Shown here piece by piece: positions 12,229 to 23,943 of a DNA stretch of 64,000 nt. The notes under the pieces were generated by a model that had not been told where the DNA came from, did not search any database, and was given only the letters and a program-made list of their open reading frames with translations. Source of the stretch: Thamnidium elegans. Lineage: Eukaryota > Mucoromycota > Mucoromycetes > Mucorales > Mucoraceae. The position numbers and the translations under genes were made by a program. Position 1 is the stretch's first letter, and each line of letters starts with the position of its first letter. The stretch lies in NCBI GenBank assembly GCA_025201345.1, contig JAIXMG010000018.1:62001-126000 (forward strand), read 5' to 3'.

Positions 12229-12801
12229 ACTTACTTATTTAACAATATGAAGAAGAAAGCCTTTTTTTTTTGGCTTTTTTTTTTTGTTTATATCAATTTG
12301 CGCAGCAATAACTATCACGTGACTGTTTCGTGAGAGTAAATTCTCAACTACAACAGCTAAACTGAGTATCTCTTGTAAGAAAAATAAGATGCTTTAAATG
12401 AAGAAGCTTTTTTTTTTTAAAAAAAAAAGCCAAAGCATGTTTCAGAATACTATATTTTATATTGTTAATTAATTAAATAGGCGATAAAAAACACACGATT
12501 TACTCAGTCTAATAGTGTATTCATTCACACTGTAGTAAAACACTATTGCTTGATGGTATATATAAATATAACCTACTACTCATTAATCGTATATGTATTA
12601 ATAGATTATTTTTTTCTTTCAAAGCACATTGTTGTAAACAATTCAGAGTTGGCTCGAATCGTCTGAGATTGAACAGAAAATAAAGAATTAATTCATGCAT
12701 AAAAAATACTTCAAGCTTTCTTTTTTCTTTTTCTTTTTTTTTCTCTCGCTTGAATTCATGAACAAAAGGCACAATCTAATGTTGCAACAGCAACGACAAC
12801 A

Positions 12802-12985
12802 AACAACAATGACTAACAGCATTTCCGTTTCAATAACGTATCATAATCATTGACATTTAACATTATGGGCAAAAGCTGTTCTAAACGTAGACGTTCTGAA
12901 AGCCATCTTATTAAAACCTACGCCCAAGAAACCCCCCCCCAAAAAAAAAAGCAGAGAGGGAACGTACGCGATGATGGTATACATG
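12802..12985 (+). repeat. Diverged repeat, copy B (partner at 9315-9480)
   Basis: Shares ordered words with 9315-9480 (see that entry). In this copy an open frame (12850-13041) covers part of the repeat and encodes a basic peptide, GKSCSKRRRSESHLIKTYAQ and onward. The frame is not kept in the other copy, so coding status is doubtful. Confidence 0.45.
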
Positions 12986-13398
12986 TTACTGACAGTTATA
13001 TAATGTATACTAATTTAGTTTTCGCAACAGGTTTACAATAGGCATCTCGGTGAAAAAAAAAAAGAATAACCTTTCTTTTTTGAAGTAACCCTTATGTACC
13101 TCACTTATTTTTTTTTTTTTAAAAAAAAATGATAATCTCCTTTGTAGGTTGGGCTTATAGAGTATAAGTGAAAAAAAAGCTTCAAAGATGGATATGTACA
13201 GTCAAGTAAAGAAAATGTAGACAAGTAATAAATTCACTTTTAAATATATGTATTGGCTTCACTTGACATGACCTCGTTGTCGCAGAAAAAAAAAAGAAGG
13301 CTGCTAAATAAGATGATGATGGAATAAAAGGATATTTGATACTTGATGGTACAGTGAATAGTTGTCGAGAGTAAAAGATATCATAATATTCGTATTAT

Positions 13399-13434
13399 GA
13401 GTAAAATGAGTAAAATGAGTAAAATGAGTAAAAT
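13399..13434 (+). repeat. 9-bp tandem repeat (GAGTAAAAT)x4
   Basis: Four perfect head-to-tail copies of GAGTAAAAT. There are no spacers, so it is a minisatellite and not a CRISPR array. Confidence 0.9.
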
Positions 13435-14309
13435 GAAAGGAAGGTGCTTGGAAGATGGTGGGCAAGAATAGTCACATCGAAAGACAAGATACGTAAGTTA
13501 GTTGTTTTTGCTTTGGGTAATAAAAGTAGACGGATTAAATTGTTGATCATATCGTGTTACAAATGATACGTTTGTATACATATGTAATAGTGAAACGAAG
13601 TGCTCATTCAGTTTAAGTTTCCGTTTTAAGACAATTGATGTATCCAAGTAATATTAGAGTAATATAATTTAGACATAATTTTATACAAGTATGATATCAG
13701 TTATCAACTTACATAAAATTATATACAGATAGAATATTAGCTACATATTACTTTGATCCTTTTGTACTACGTTATAACGAATGATAAATATGTGTATAAC
13801 AAAGCATGGTGTAACAGCTAAAAAGTGATACAATGATACATTTTCTATAATCAGATTTGTTGTTGTGATTACTCTATAATCAGTGTACTCATCCATAAAA
13901 GAGTTATGTATCTATATACTCATTAACTTACAATCATGTCATGCTGGTACTATCTTATTTTCTAGAAGTCTATAAAAAGGCTCTTATTTTTAATTTAATA
14001 AAACAATAATCTCTTTCAGTCTGATAAACTTTTCTTTTATTTTTTATTTTTTTGATATTTACTCTGTCAATATCACAACAATACTTTTTGGTTCTCACGA
14101 ATGTAGTGATTCCAAAGTACAGAGTTTCTTTGGTATTATAACCTCTCTTATTTTATTTTTTGAGTGTTGGAGGAGAGGGTAAAAAGAATATATCAGGTTT
14201 AGTTTGTAGAATAAAAAAAGGAGAATTTGATAGTGGATATGTTATAAAGGATATAAGTTAAGATGAGGGTTTATGTCCTCCTAAAGGCTTCTGAGCGATT
14301 GTTGTTATT

Positions 14310-14915
14310 TTAAACCATATAAAGAAAAACGAAACGAATATTCATACTAGCCATATGGTCTCTATTCCACCGTGTATCACAAGTAGAGCATTTGAGTACA
14401 GGGTGTATTTTTAAGCCGGAGCTGTTTTTTTCGTTCGAGGTTGTTCTGGTTTGGCACCTAGGGCATATTTGTGAAGTCAGATATTCATCAACCATTACAA
14501 CATAAGTTCGTACTTTTTTGTTTCTTTCGCGAGCAAATTTAATGAGAGAGTCTTTAACAACTTTGGTAGGAGCAGGTACGTTTCCTCTCAAGTTACCAAA
14601 CATGGCAGCGCCAAAAGCAAGTACAACAGATTTGTTTGATTCTTCTGGTCCATCACCAAGGGAAATCTGCTTCCACTTCTTGTTACTATCTTCAATCACC
14701 ATATGTCTGGACTTTACCAACGTATCATCTTCGGTTTCCGAGTCCTGGTTAAATTCAGTAGCTTGCTCAACCTGCGAAGTATCTTTTTCTGCTAGAATAG
14801 GTAGAGTAAAATACTTGAAGTGTTGATTTGGTTTTATTGATAGTACCTTTCCCTTTTCTTCGAATTTTTCGTGCAAATTCTTGGTTATCTTTTGAAGAAT
14901 CTTCTTCTGAGGGGT
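14310..14915 (-). pseudogene. C-terminal relic of a Fanzor / TnpB-like nuclease
   Basis: The open frame on the minus strand (about 200 codons) ends with the hallmark C-terminal half of TnpB/Fanzor proteins. It has a RuvC-II segment (VDEYLTSQ, catalytic Glu), then a zinc ribbon of two Cys pairs (CPRC and CSTC), then a RuvC-III segment (NRDHMASMNI, catalytic Asp). Upstream is the family-like AFGAAMFGNLRG block, in which an Asp-Gly usual in my recollection of related fungal proteins appears as Ala-Ala. The RuvC-I Asp, the wedge and the REC parts are absent, because full Fanzors are several hundred residues. At 14915 the frame begins right after a good 3' splice site (TACTAAC branch motif, then CAG). 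The only nearby upstream exon candidate, with a donor near 14973, does not join in the right frame. This makes a decayed or partial copy most likely. A short expressed remnant cannot be excluded. Confidence 0.75.
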
Positions 14916-14923
14916 CTGTCATA

Positions 14924-15987
14924 GTTAAGAGTTAGTATTAACAGGCTTTATAAAAAAATAATATATTCTTAAATCTACCTTTTATTCTCTTGGATAGGAC
15001 CATATTTTGTAAATAAAGAAAATAAAGAGGTGAAGATCACCAAATTCACTCTGTATTTTATACTGGTTGATGATTTATGATATAATAATAACTATTACAC
15101 ACAAAAAAAAAAAAAAAAAAGATGATAAAATACCCCTTTTTAAACAGCTATTTTATCATTTCGGAAAAAAAAAAGTTGGTGATAACAAAGCCTTTTATAG
15201 TATGCTCTCGAATCTGTTGTAACAACTGTCTATACGTGTATTTGAAACTACTTGTATCATTGTGTTATTTCGATAAGTAAGCTATAATACGTAAAAGCTT
15301 GTTTGCACACAATTGTTTTTAATTTATATAGTTGTTTATAATAAGAAAGAGATCTAATTAATACTTAGATAATATTATTGTTGTATATAATTTTATGTAA
15401 CTTGATATATGATAACATCACATTTGTATAAATGATGTATATTTTATTTCTCCTAAATATCCTAAATAACAATGATTCTTATAATTTTAATATATTCATA
15501 AAAGGAACTCTATTTGTATTAGGGTTTATCTCAATTATATTTCAGTAAAAGATTTATGTAACAATCTCTCTTCTATAGAAGAAAAATACCAACGCTCAAT
15601 ATGCATCACATCTTAAAAACACAACTTTTTATCCAACCGATAAAAACCCTCAGAAACTAAAGAGTCATATCACAGCCTTAAGATAAACGGAGTTAAAAGT
15701 CACAATGAAGAAGGAAATACACTACTGTACATTTAACTTTTAAAATAAGAAGCGCAACAATATGTCTCTTTTTATATGCTACTTATACAAAAAGGATTTC
15801 CAAAAATATCCTGAATTTTTCTCAATAATTGTATTTAAACTTTCCCAAATATTCACTTACTCTTTCTTAATAACCTGTGAAAATACAGTAAAAAAGAAAG
15901 GTCATCCTAAGTCACAGTGTGACATGACCAATTTTTTTTTACTGCTTGAAAAACATTTTTTTTTTTCCTTTTTTCTAATTGTATATT
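14924..15987. other. Intergenic DNA upstream of TFC3
   Basis: AT-rich with poly(A) (about 15102-15120), and an inverted repeat around TGATAAAATA / TATTTTATCA at about 15122-15160. A 77-codon frame at 15762-15995 is low-complexity and overlaps the TFC3 start. No gene is called. Confidence 0.6.
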
Positions 15988-16474
15988 ATGAATGAAAACG
16001 TTATATACAACTTGATTGATGAATTAGCTTTAGAAGGTGAAAAAGGTAAGACGCTTTTTTTTTTTTTTGGAATGTTTCGGGAACTATAGAAACCAAAATG
16101 AATAGAATATAGGTTGTACCTTTGAACAGCTATTCGAATTTGTAAAAGATTCGATACTCAAATCACTCAGAACAAACACACTTATAAGACCTATAAGTTT
16201 CGATCATAAATACAACGTATACCTTTGGACTCACTTACGACTAATAGACCAACTAATATTTACAGAGGTACAACATTATTTGTTTTGTTTTTAAAAAACA
16301 AAAAAAGTAAAGACTACTTAAATACTTGAAGAATGAAATACCTATAGATCCTGCCACTTTAACAATTCAAGAAATGCAATTAAAATCAGTGCTGAATCCA
16401 GTTGTAGTAAAAGCCAGTAAAGACGCACAAGAACACAGTATATTCGGAAGTTCCAAGGTAACAAAAAAAAATAA

Positions 16475-16510
<36 letters not shown>

Positions 16511-19500
16511 TAAAAATAATGCTTAGATTGATAAAAAGAGTTTGACAGACAATCAAAAAATACTATTAAATTTGATAGCAAAAAATCGACGAAACGGAAT
16601 AATGCAAGCTGAAATATTGGAAAAATTGGGTATGGACCCAAAAACTATGTTTTATCATTTAAAGAAACTTGAAGGTTCTGATTTAATGTAAGTAATACAT
16701 TTTTTAAAAAAAAGATAAACTAAAAAAATAAATACTAGTGTCAAAGTATCTGTTTATAAAGGTCCTGGCAATCATATCAAGGTATATCTAAAACGATTTG
16801 CACCGCAACGAGGTGAAGAGGAAGAAAAAGAAGAAGGCAGTGATTTCTATCGTATAGAAAATTTACAGACCGATATTATCAAGCATTTAACAAACGCGAA
16901 AAATAATATCATGTCATTGCAAGGTCTAATTAAAGCTATGGTAAATTAACAAAACATCTCAATTAAAACGATTTTTTAAAAAAAAAAAAAATATTGTAGG
17001 GATTTGACTCAGAACGACAAACGCGATGGGCTAGAATAAAAATAAACAAGTTACATAATAGTGGCGTGATAGAAAAAGTGTTTGCGTATGCTGGAACGAA
17101 AAAAGTGTCATCTGTCCAACTACCGAAGACGTTCAGTATTAAAGTAGAAGACTCAGTTAACGATCCGGATCAAGACTCAGTTAAAGATTCAGTTCCAATA
17201 CCAGGCGAAAACTCGGCACCAATACAAGGAAAACTCACACAACCACCGTTAAACAACGAGGAAAATTTATTTCGAGATTTACCTGCCGATTATCAATTTT
17301 ATCTAGATGTTGTCGCAGCATCAGAAAAGGGTTTAGTAAGACAGGAACTTGTAACTAAATACCCCAACATTGACCCGGTTTCAATTCAATTATTTCTTGA
17401 AAATGCTTCATCTCAGCCTGCAACAAATGAACACGAAAAGTATTGTATTTATAGATCCGAGGAATTGGATGGTAAGAATCGTCTCTACAGATATTTTTCT
17501 TCCGAAGGATGGAAGGAATTCAAAAATAAATTTGGGAAGCAAGTAACTGAACGCCAGGTCAGTACCGTTATTGTTCCACCGGTATTTGTAGAACCGTCAT
17601 CGATAGATTACATAGGCCAATCTTATAAGATTTTACCCTCTACAAAGATTACGTCAAGCAGATCAAAAAGCAAAAAGAGAAATAATACTGAGAAAGGGTC
17701 TGTACCAAATTCATCAGCTAAAAAGTTAAGGACACCTTCGAAGCAATTTATTGATACGTCAAACGAAATATCTATACCGGTAATTAAAAGAGTAACACGT
17801 AAAAGGGGGATCCAGCAGGAAAATTCAAGTGAGCCTTCGCAGACGTCAGTGGAAACTCAAGAGCCTAAAACGAAACGAGTAACCCATAGTAAGGGAGATC
17901 GCGTAGAAGAGTCAAATAAATCTTTAGAATCTTCTCAACCATTAGATACCAATGTTGAACTCGATAATACGCAGGTAATAGGGAGTAGTGTAACTTCAGC
18001 TGAACTTCCACAGCTACCACCATCCGACCCTTCGCCGGAACCTGTGCGCAAACGACCTTCACGTAGAGGAACGAAAATAACCAGTTACTTTCAACAAAAG
18101 AAACATATTGAACATGAACCTATTCCTATAGATCAACCAGAAACAAATGTGCCAGAACCTATCTCCGTAGAGCAACCTGAAACAAATGTTCCTGAATTTG
18201 CTTCTGCAGCGCAACAAGAAATATATGACCCAGAGGAACCAACCATACGAGTACTGGTATCTATGAATACACAGCCTAGTTTAGAAGAAGCTTCATTATC
18301 TACGGAACCGCAACCGATCAGTAAAAGAAAATTAAGTCACGATACGAGTCTTGAAGAACAGCCTAATACGCAAATCAATCCTGCCCCTGTGCGCCCTTCG
18401 AAAACCAAAAAAGCTCGATCCACTTCTTCCGAAATAAACAGTACAAAATTACGTCGTTGCAAAATTTTACTGGACATGATGGAACAACATCATATTCGAG
18501 AACTGAATTCAGCCACTTGGAAAGAATTTAACGAGATCGAAATGTCTATGCCTGGTGGACAAAAGATGGCAATTATCACGTTTACAAAAATGGCTAAACA
18601 ACTTCACGCAGAAAAAAAAATAACTGTTTATGTTAGTGCGATTCAAAAATTGTATGGTGTAACTGAAATTAAAACTTTCTTGTTACATACAAGTGTTTCG
18701 CCAGAGAGTGAAGAAATGAAACAGTTTATTTCGGGGTATGGTGCCGAAAGGACTATCAGTACTAATAGAGGCAAACATAGACAGCTCAAGAAGGTTGATA
18801 TAGAGGCGTTGCCTCCTACTGTAAAACCTCTCAAGGTTGAATATCATGCAGCGCATTATGGGTGGCTCAAGTCAAAGTGGGCTCGAGCCAGACGATTACA
18901 CGAGAATTTAATGCAGTATTATTTGAATTCAGACAGAAATGACCGTACTATCGATATGGCAGAGTACACTAAACATATACCAATTAAAGTAGTAACTTGT
19001 ATGTGTTCCAATTTACCTTATTCTGAAAAAGAGTTTAGAGATTTCTTGGACGATCCTAACAATGTTATGGTTCCGTTATGTCAACTTCCGGAAAGTATCC
19101 AATCACTTATTTTTCTATACAAGGCCAGGATTAGATCCATTGTTATATCTTTAATTCGTGTGTTAGAAGCTTTAGGCGTTGTAGAATCAATGCATATTGG
19201 AAAACCGGATGAGTTTAAAGTGGCGCCGAAATATATATTGCGTCAAGAGGCTCCAATTCGAGATTATGCGTTTAAAGATCGTGCACTTGTAAAGACAATG
19301 CCTTTACAAAATGTACAAGACGTCAATAGCTTTTGGGACGAGCTGTATGCATTTTGTATTCATCCAACTCGATATCGTACAAAACAGGATGAAACAGAAC
19401 TTCTGGAAAGTACGAATAAGGATGATCCACTTTGTTATATTCATCAAAGAAGAGGATGGATTGTTAAGGCTGTATTGACACAAAAACAAAAAGAGTTATT

Positions 19501-22104
19501 GGATTCGTTTATTGATTTGAAAACAAAGATGATACCTTCTGATAGTTATGTACTTAGGACTCATTTAGCGAAAGAAACTGGGTTATCAACAAAACGTATT
19601 CGAGAATATTATAATGGCATTCTGGGTGCCTTTAATAAAATTCAAAAGAGAGATGAAAGGCTAATGCGTAAAGAACAAAGAAGGGTGGCGATGATGTCTG
19701 ATCCTACTATTAATGATTTGATGTTGGCGTCTTTTGAAAGTCGAAAAGTAGATGTAGCGGTTCCAAAGACTGAAGAAGATGGACCGTTTGTAAGATCTAC
19801 TTTTGTTGGTAGTAGAAAATTAAGAAAGTTGAGAGTACGTGTAGAACCTGATGTAGGAAGAGACCGTATCGATTGTAAGTTCAATAGAAAAGAAAAAGAT
19901 ATTATATATATAATACATATACACATATACACATATACACATATACACATATACACATATACACATATACACATATACTAAATTTTATAAATATAGCGGG
20001 TGGTTCAAAACGTACACTCAATAATTTCAGTCAAGAAGAAAAGGATTTATTGATATATTCATATTGTATTATGAAAATTAGAGCAAAGGATTCGAAGTTC
20101 TTTTGGAACCCCATCACTTTGCTTTTGACGAATCGAACCAAACATCAATGTAGACGTGTATTAAACAGCTTAACTTTTAATAATCCCGATTTAGTTATCA
20201 AGATTGAAAATTTGAAATCGAAATGGGAAAGATATTATAAGGAAGGATTAGAGCGCAAGGACATTGAAGATAAAGATGTTTGGAATACCTTTAGTTTCGA
20301 TTTAAGGTCTTATGTAGAGTACTTCATTCAAAGGATGTTGGAAGATGAAAGGTATTCGTGTTTTAGAGGAGGAGAAGAAAAAAAAGATATAATGTTAATG
20401 CTACTTTTTGTTTATGGTAGAAATATGGATATCATATGTAAACATCCATTGCCGCTTCGATATGAAGATTTACAGAAATATTATTTTATTTATAGAGACA
20501 AACAACATATTGTCGAAGCCAAAAAGGCAGCCGATAGTCAGGAGCTTTCTGTAAATGCATTTAATGATACTATTTATGATACATCGGGCGTAATTACGAG
20601 AGAAACGGTTGATGATATCTTTGTTGAACTCATTAAAACATTAGTGAAGGTAAAAAAAAAATAGCTCCACGTAAAAATAAATAAATAAATAGATGATTAA
20701 CTATTTATCAGATGCTACTTATAACACCTGATAGTTTATATGACGCTAGCAAGGCATTCAAAGTGATAAGCCAATATCCTGTAAATATTATTGAAAAAGC
20801 AACAGAAGGTTTGAGATCAGAAGGTTTGATTATTAAAGATAGGTCAAGATATGATCGAATTCCCGGTAGAGCGTTTAATGTTTCTGAAAAGTAAGCAATT
20901 TATAAATCAAGTTTTATATTTACTAAAAAAAAAATATAATAGATATCTTCGACTTGCTGAGGGCGTTGTTCCGTTTGGGTTAATTGATACAGCCAGATCT
21001 TATTATAATACCTTTTTAAAAAATGAAACGATGGACTTGAAAAAACTAAATAGTGGTATGGTTGCCTCCTTGCTTGACTTGGCATCCCAAAAAAAGGTAG
21101 GTATCTTGTTTGGTATTATATTATAAACAGGTATTAAGTATTTTCTTATGGTAGATTACGTTATATTTAAAACGGAAAGATCTTTTTTTAAAATCAAAAG
21201 AATCTTTGTATTATCCAAGACGATCAGCAGGTTGGTATATAAATTCATGTATGATAAAATATACACTAAATTTTTTGTACAGCCAAGCTTCGTAAGATCT
21301 ATGTTTATAGAGGCTTAGATTTATTTATAAAAAGAACCGGTCAATTACCGGCAATGGAACCCATAGATAAACCGGAATACCTTAATGCAAAAATTACAAT
21401 ACTTGACTCCACTCAAACGAAGGCTTTTTTACAAAATCTAGAGGATGTATTAACAAATTATACCTACGAAGCTATAAAGCTCTACAAGGAGAGTGGAGGA
21501 TCACTTGACGATATCATGACACATTTTGGAGACAAGTATGATAAAAAGGATATCTGTAATGCCATTTATAGTCTAATACGTCACGAACCACCACTGGTAC
21601 GAATTGTGGGGTTTAAGCAGTTACGATATGTAACTACTGAATTTTGTGCACCTTGGTTTATTCAAAGTTGCGAAGATTCTACGTTACTTAACCCGTTAAT
21701 GTGGAATGATGTGTCGGGCAAAGTAATTGAATCTGCGTTAGATGGTTGTGCAAAAGCTGTTATAAGTCATATATTGATGTTACCTGGTATTTCTCATGTA
21801 AGAGCTTCTTTTTTTTTTTTTTTTTTTTTTTAGAAGTGCTTATTAATAATTTATTTTTTAAAAATAGGCTAATTTGCTAAAGAAGTTTGAAGGCTTCTTT
21901 TCTGAATATGAGCTTTATACTTTAATGCGATATTTAGTGGATAATCAGACAGTAATAGCAAGAAAAGTACAGCGAGTTGGAGCTAGGAAGCCTTCTATTT
22001 TTAAAAAGAGACCCATTGCATCCCTATCCCAACCTATTGATCTAATGAACAATAACGAGGTAACTTTTTACTGGTTATCAAATGATTATTATCTTTTGAA
22101 ATAA
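15988..22104 (+). CDS. TFC3: TFIIIC subunit TFC3 / GTF3C1 (B-block binding), 12 exons
   Basis: This is the largest TFIIIC subunit, which binds the B box of tRNA-gene promoters to recruit TFIIIB and Pol III. Exons: 15988-16045, 16113-16267, 16332-16457, 16527-16687, 16739-16940, 17000-19874, 19997-20649, 20712-20890, 20943-21096, 21155-21230, 21283-21797, 21868-22104. They total 5391 nt, or 1796 residues, with every junction in frame. Exon 4 carries the B-block winged-helix signature (SLTDNQKILLNLIAKN ... LGMDPKTMFYHLKKLE). A second winged-helix-like segment in exon 6 (LRRCKILLDMMEQHHIREL) precedes the extended central region. A long, charged Ser/Pro/Glu-rich linker lies at about residues 280-520. 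The size is between yeast Tfc3 and human GTF3C1. Intron 6 (19875-19996) holds an 8-bp microsatellite, and its retention would add residues in frame and then a stop. Confidence 0.9.
19912..19978 (+). repeat. 8-bp microsatellite (CATATACA)n inside TFC3 intron 6
   Basis: About eight copies of CATATACA in tandem fill the second half of the intron between the donor at 19875 and the acceptor at 19995-19996. Confidence 0.9.
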
Positions 22105-22261
22105 ACTTTACTGAACAAATATTACATGTGAATACGAGTAACATATAACACTAATCGTAGTATGATACATCATGGTGATTATATTACGAGTAAAAAAAAA
22201 AAAACCCCCCTACTTATCACCTTTTTATATGATTTTTCTTATATCTTTTTCGTTTATTATC

Positions 22262-22296
<35 letters not shown>

Positions 22297-22323
22297 TTTG
22301 TTTTTATACTAATGCTTAATTTT

Positions 22324-22364
<41 letters not shown>

Positions 22365-22390
22365 AGGAAAGTTACTAAATCCAATTTCTA

Positions 22391-23518
22391 CTATTCATCT
22401 TCTTCATATCTAACACCCATATTTTCTCTAGGTTTTAAACCCATTTTACGCATTCTATCTGCTTCAACACGTTCTCTATTAATTCTAGAAAGTTCCTTAA
22501 TTTGCTCCTCGGATAATTTCAATGTAGGCTGACGAGAAGCTACAGCTCTTGCGGCTTGACGGTGTTGCATCCTAATAATGATATTAGTACACACAAAAAT
22601 AAAATATCTTTCTTCTAAATTGTTTACTTTAATTTCTCTTCATCGTTTCTAAAATCGAAAAAGTCTCCTGTAGGTACCGGTTTTTCACCCATTCTTAAAG
22701 CTTCTTGACGCTTATCCCATTTATGCAAATCATAGAATCTTTTATAAAAAAAAAGGTTAAAATTCGAATGCCTATATCTTGAATTAAGTTGTTTACTTTT
22801 CGTGAGGCATTGTAGCAGTATTATAATCTTCCATAAAATCAACAAACATTTCTTTTCGTTTGATATTATTGAGAATTTCTACGTTTGCATTTTTAACTTC
22901 AATTAACCAAGCTTGAAATTCCTACATACGCAGTTAGAAAATATATCTTTGCTTATTTTATCAACTTACTGCTTCTTTTGAGAAGATACTTTTTTTTTTG
23001 AGGGGTTCTTTAGTAATTTTTATGCAAACGAAGTTCATGATAAAACTTACTCTGCTTCATGGATAATACCATACTTTCCCCATTGATCTCCAACAGAAGA
23101 TAAATTACTCTTTTTCGATTTTTTCTATATTTAAAACACGTTAATAACAAGAAAGAAAAAAAGAAGAAGAAAAAACGTAAGTTACCTTTGACTTTTTATG
23201 CTTTTTATCTTTCTTATGTTTCTTATGATCTCTTTTCTTTCGTCTATCATCCTCCGAAGAAGAGCCAGAAGCAGAAGAAGAAACTGAAGAATGTCTACTA
23301 TGTCTTTTATTATCCGAACGATGACGACGGCTTCTGTGTCTTGACTCGCTAGGACTTCTTGAATGTCTTCTACTACTGTGATGACTTGATCTTTCTTTAC
23401 TTGTAGAGCTTGATCTGTTACGATGGCGTCTTTTACGGCCTGGAGAAGGCGAACGTCTTGATCTGCGATGAGGTGAAGGTGAGCGTCTTGAACGACGAGG
23501 TGAAGGTGACCGTACCAT
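22391..23518 (-). CDS. RS-rich nuclear protein with SCI1-like conserved core (6 exons, one of 19 nt)
   Basis: Exons: 23186-23518, 23051-23124, 22970-22988, 22797-22921, 22628-22738, 22391-22571. They total 843 nt, or 280 residues. The N-terminal about 110 residues are Arg/Ser-rich (RRSRRSPSP-type repeats) and end in a basic KKHKKDKKHKKSK stretch, typical of splicing-speckle proteins. The core reads WGKYGIIHEADIFSKEAEFQ, then AWLIEVKN, then FVDFMEDYNTATMPHEKFYD. In my recollection this layout resembles fungal and plant proteins annotated as style cell-cycle inhibitor 1 (SCI1)-like or RS-rich. The third exon is only 19 nt (TATCTTCTCAAAAGAAGCA), and only with it does the core stay in frame. The function is a nuclear, probably splicing-related role by composition; the family name is tentative. 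Confidence 0.75.
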
Positions 23519-23943
23519 ATCTAATAAATAAAATAAAAGAACGCTAGAAATATACTAAACGAGAGAAAAAGGGGATGTTTTTTTTTAAAAAAAAAATGTA
23601 AGTGACTGCTTTGCCACCAAGACACCATAGTATCATTGACAGCTTTCGACAAAAGTGTAAATAATCCATGTTCTCGATTGCCTGTAAAACCTAAGCTGCG
23701 AACAAGGGCGGACTAAAAAAATCCTTTTCTTTCGACAAATATGAGTATAACGCGAGAACAAGCAAACTGTACTTTTTTTTTTTTTTTTTTTTGGTAAAAT
23801 ACAATTCTTGGGTATTCCAAGCGATAAATAGGAAGGAATATTTTGTCACTTCTTTATAATATAAATAGTTTTTTTCGCTCCTACAACTTCAAAAAAAAAT
23901 ATAGCAAATTATTTGGCTCTTTTTTCTTTTTCTTTTTTAAATA
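23519..23943. promoter_or_regulatory. Divergent promoter region between RS-rich gene and TTI1
   Basis: A 425-bp gap between two head-to-head starts. It contains a T9/A10 palindrome (about 23578-23597), a T20 run (about 23773-23792) and pyrimidine tracts just before the TTI1 ATG. I see no specific factor site that I would name. Confidence 0.4.

Larger units (their letters stand above)
12229..14309. other. Repeat-rich intergenic DNA
   Basis: About 2.1 kb with no intact gene. It contains a T/A palindrome nested in a second inverted repeat (12389-12439), a diverged repeat (12802-12985), a 9-bp tandem repeat (13399-13434) and another T/A palindrome near 13108-13130. The 63-codon frame at 12850-13041 lies in the repeat copy, is very basic and lacks family resemblance. 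Confidence 0.5.

Noticed and set aside
12640..12670. Possible tRNA B-box-like GGCTCGAATCG
   Set aside because: No acceptor-stem pairing or A box at the right distance; no tRNA gene was found anywhere in the window.
12850..13041. Basic 63-codon frame
   Set aside because: It lies in a diverged repeat whose other copy does not keep the frame, and it crosses a C9/A10 homopolymer.
13399..13434. Possible CRISPR-like array
   Set aside because: The 9-bp units are adjacent with no spacers; the organism is eukaryotic.
14920..14975. Joining an upstream exon (ATGGTCCTATCC...) to the Fanzor relic
   Set aside because: The splice signals look good, but the join enters the wrong frame and reaches a stop after about 45 codons, so it does not extend the nuclease part.
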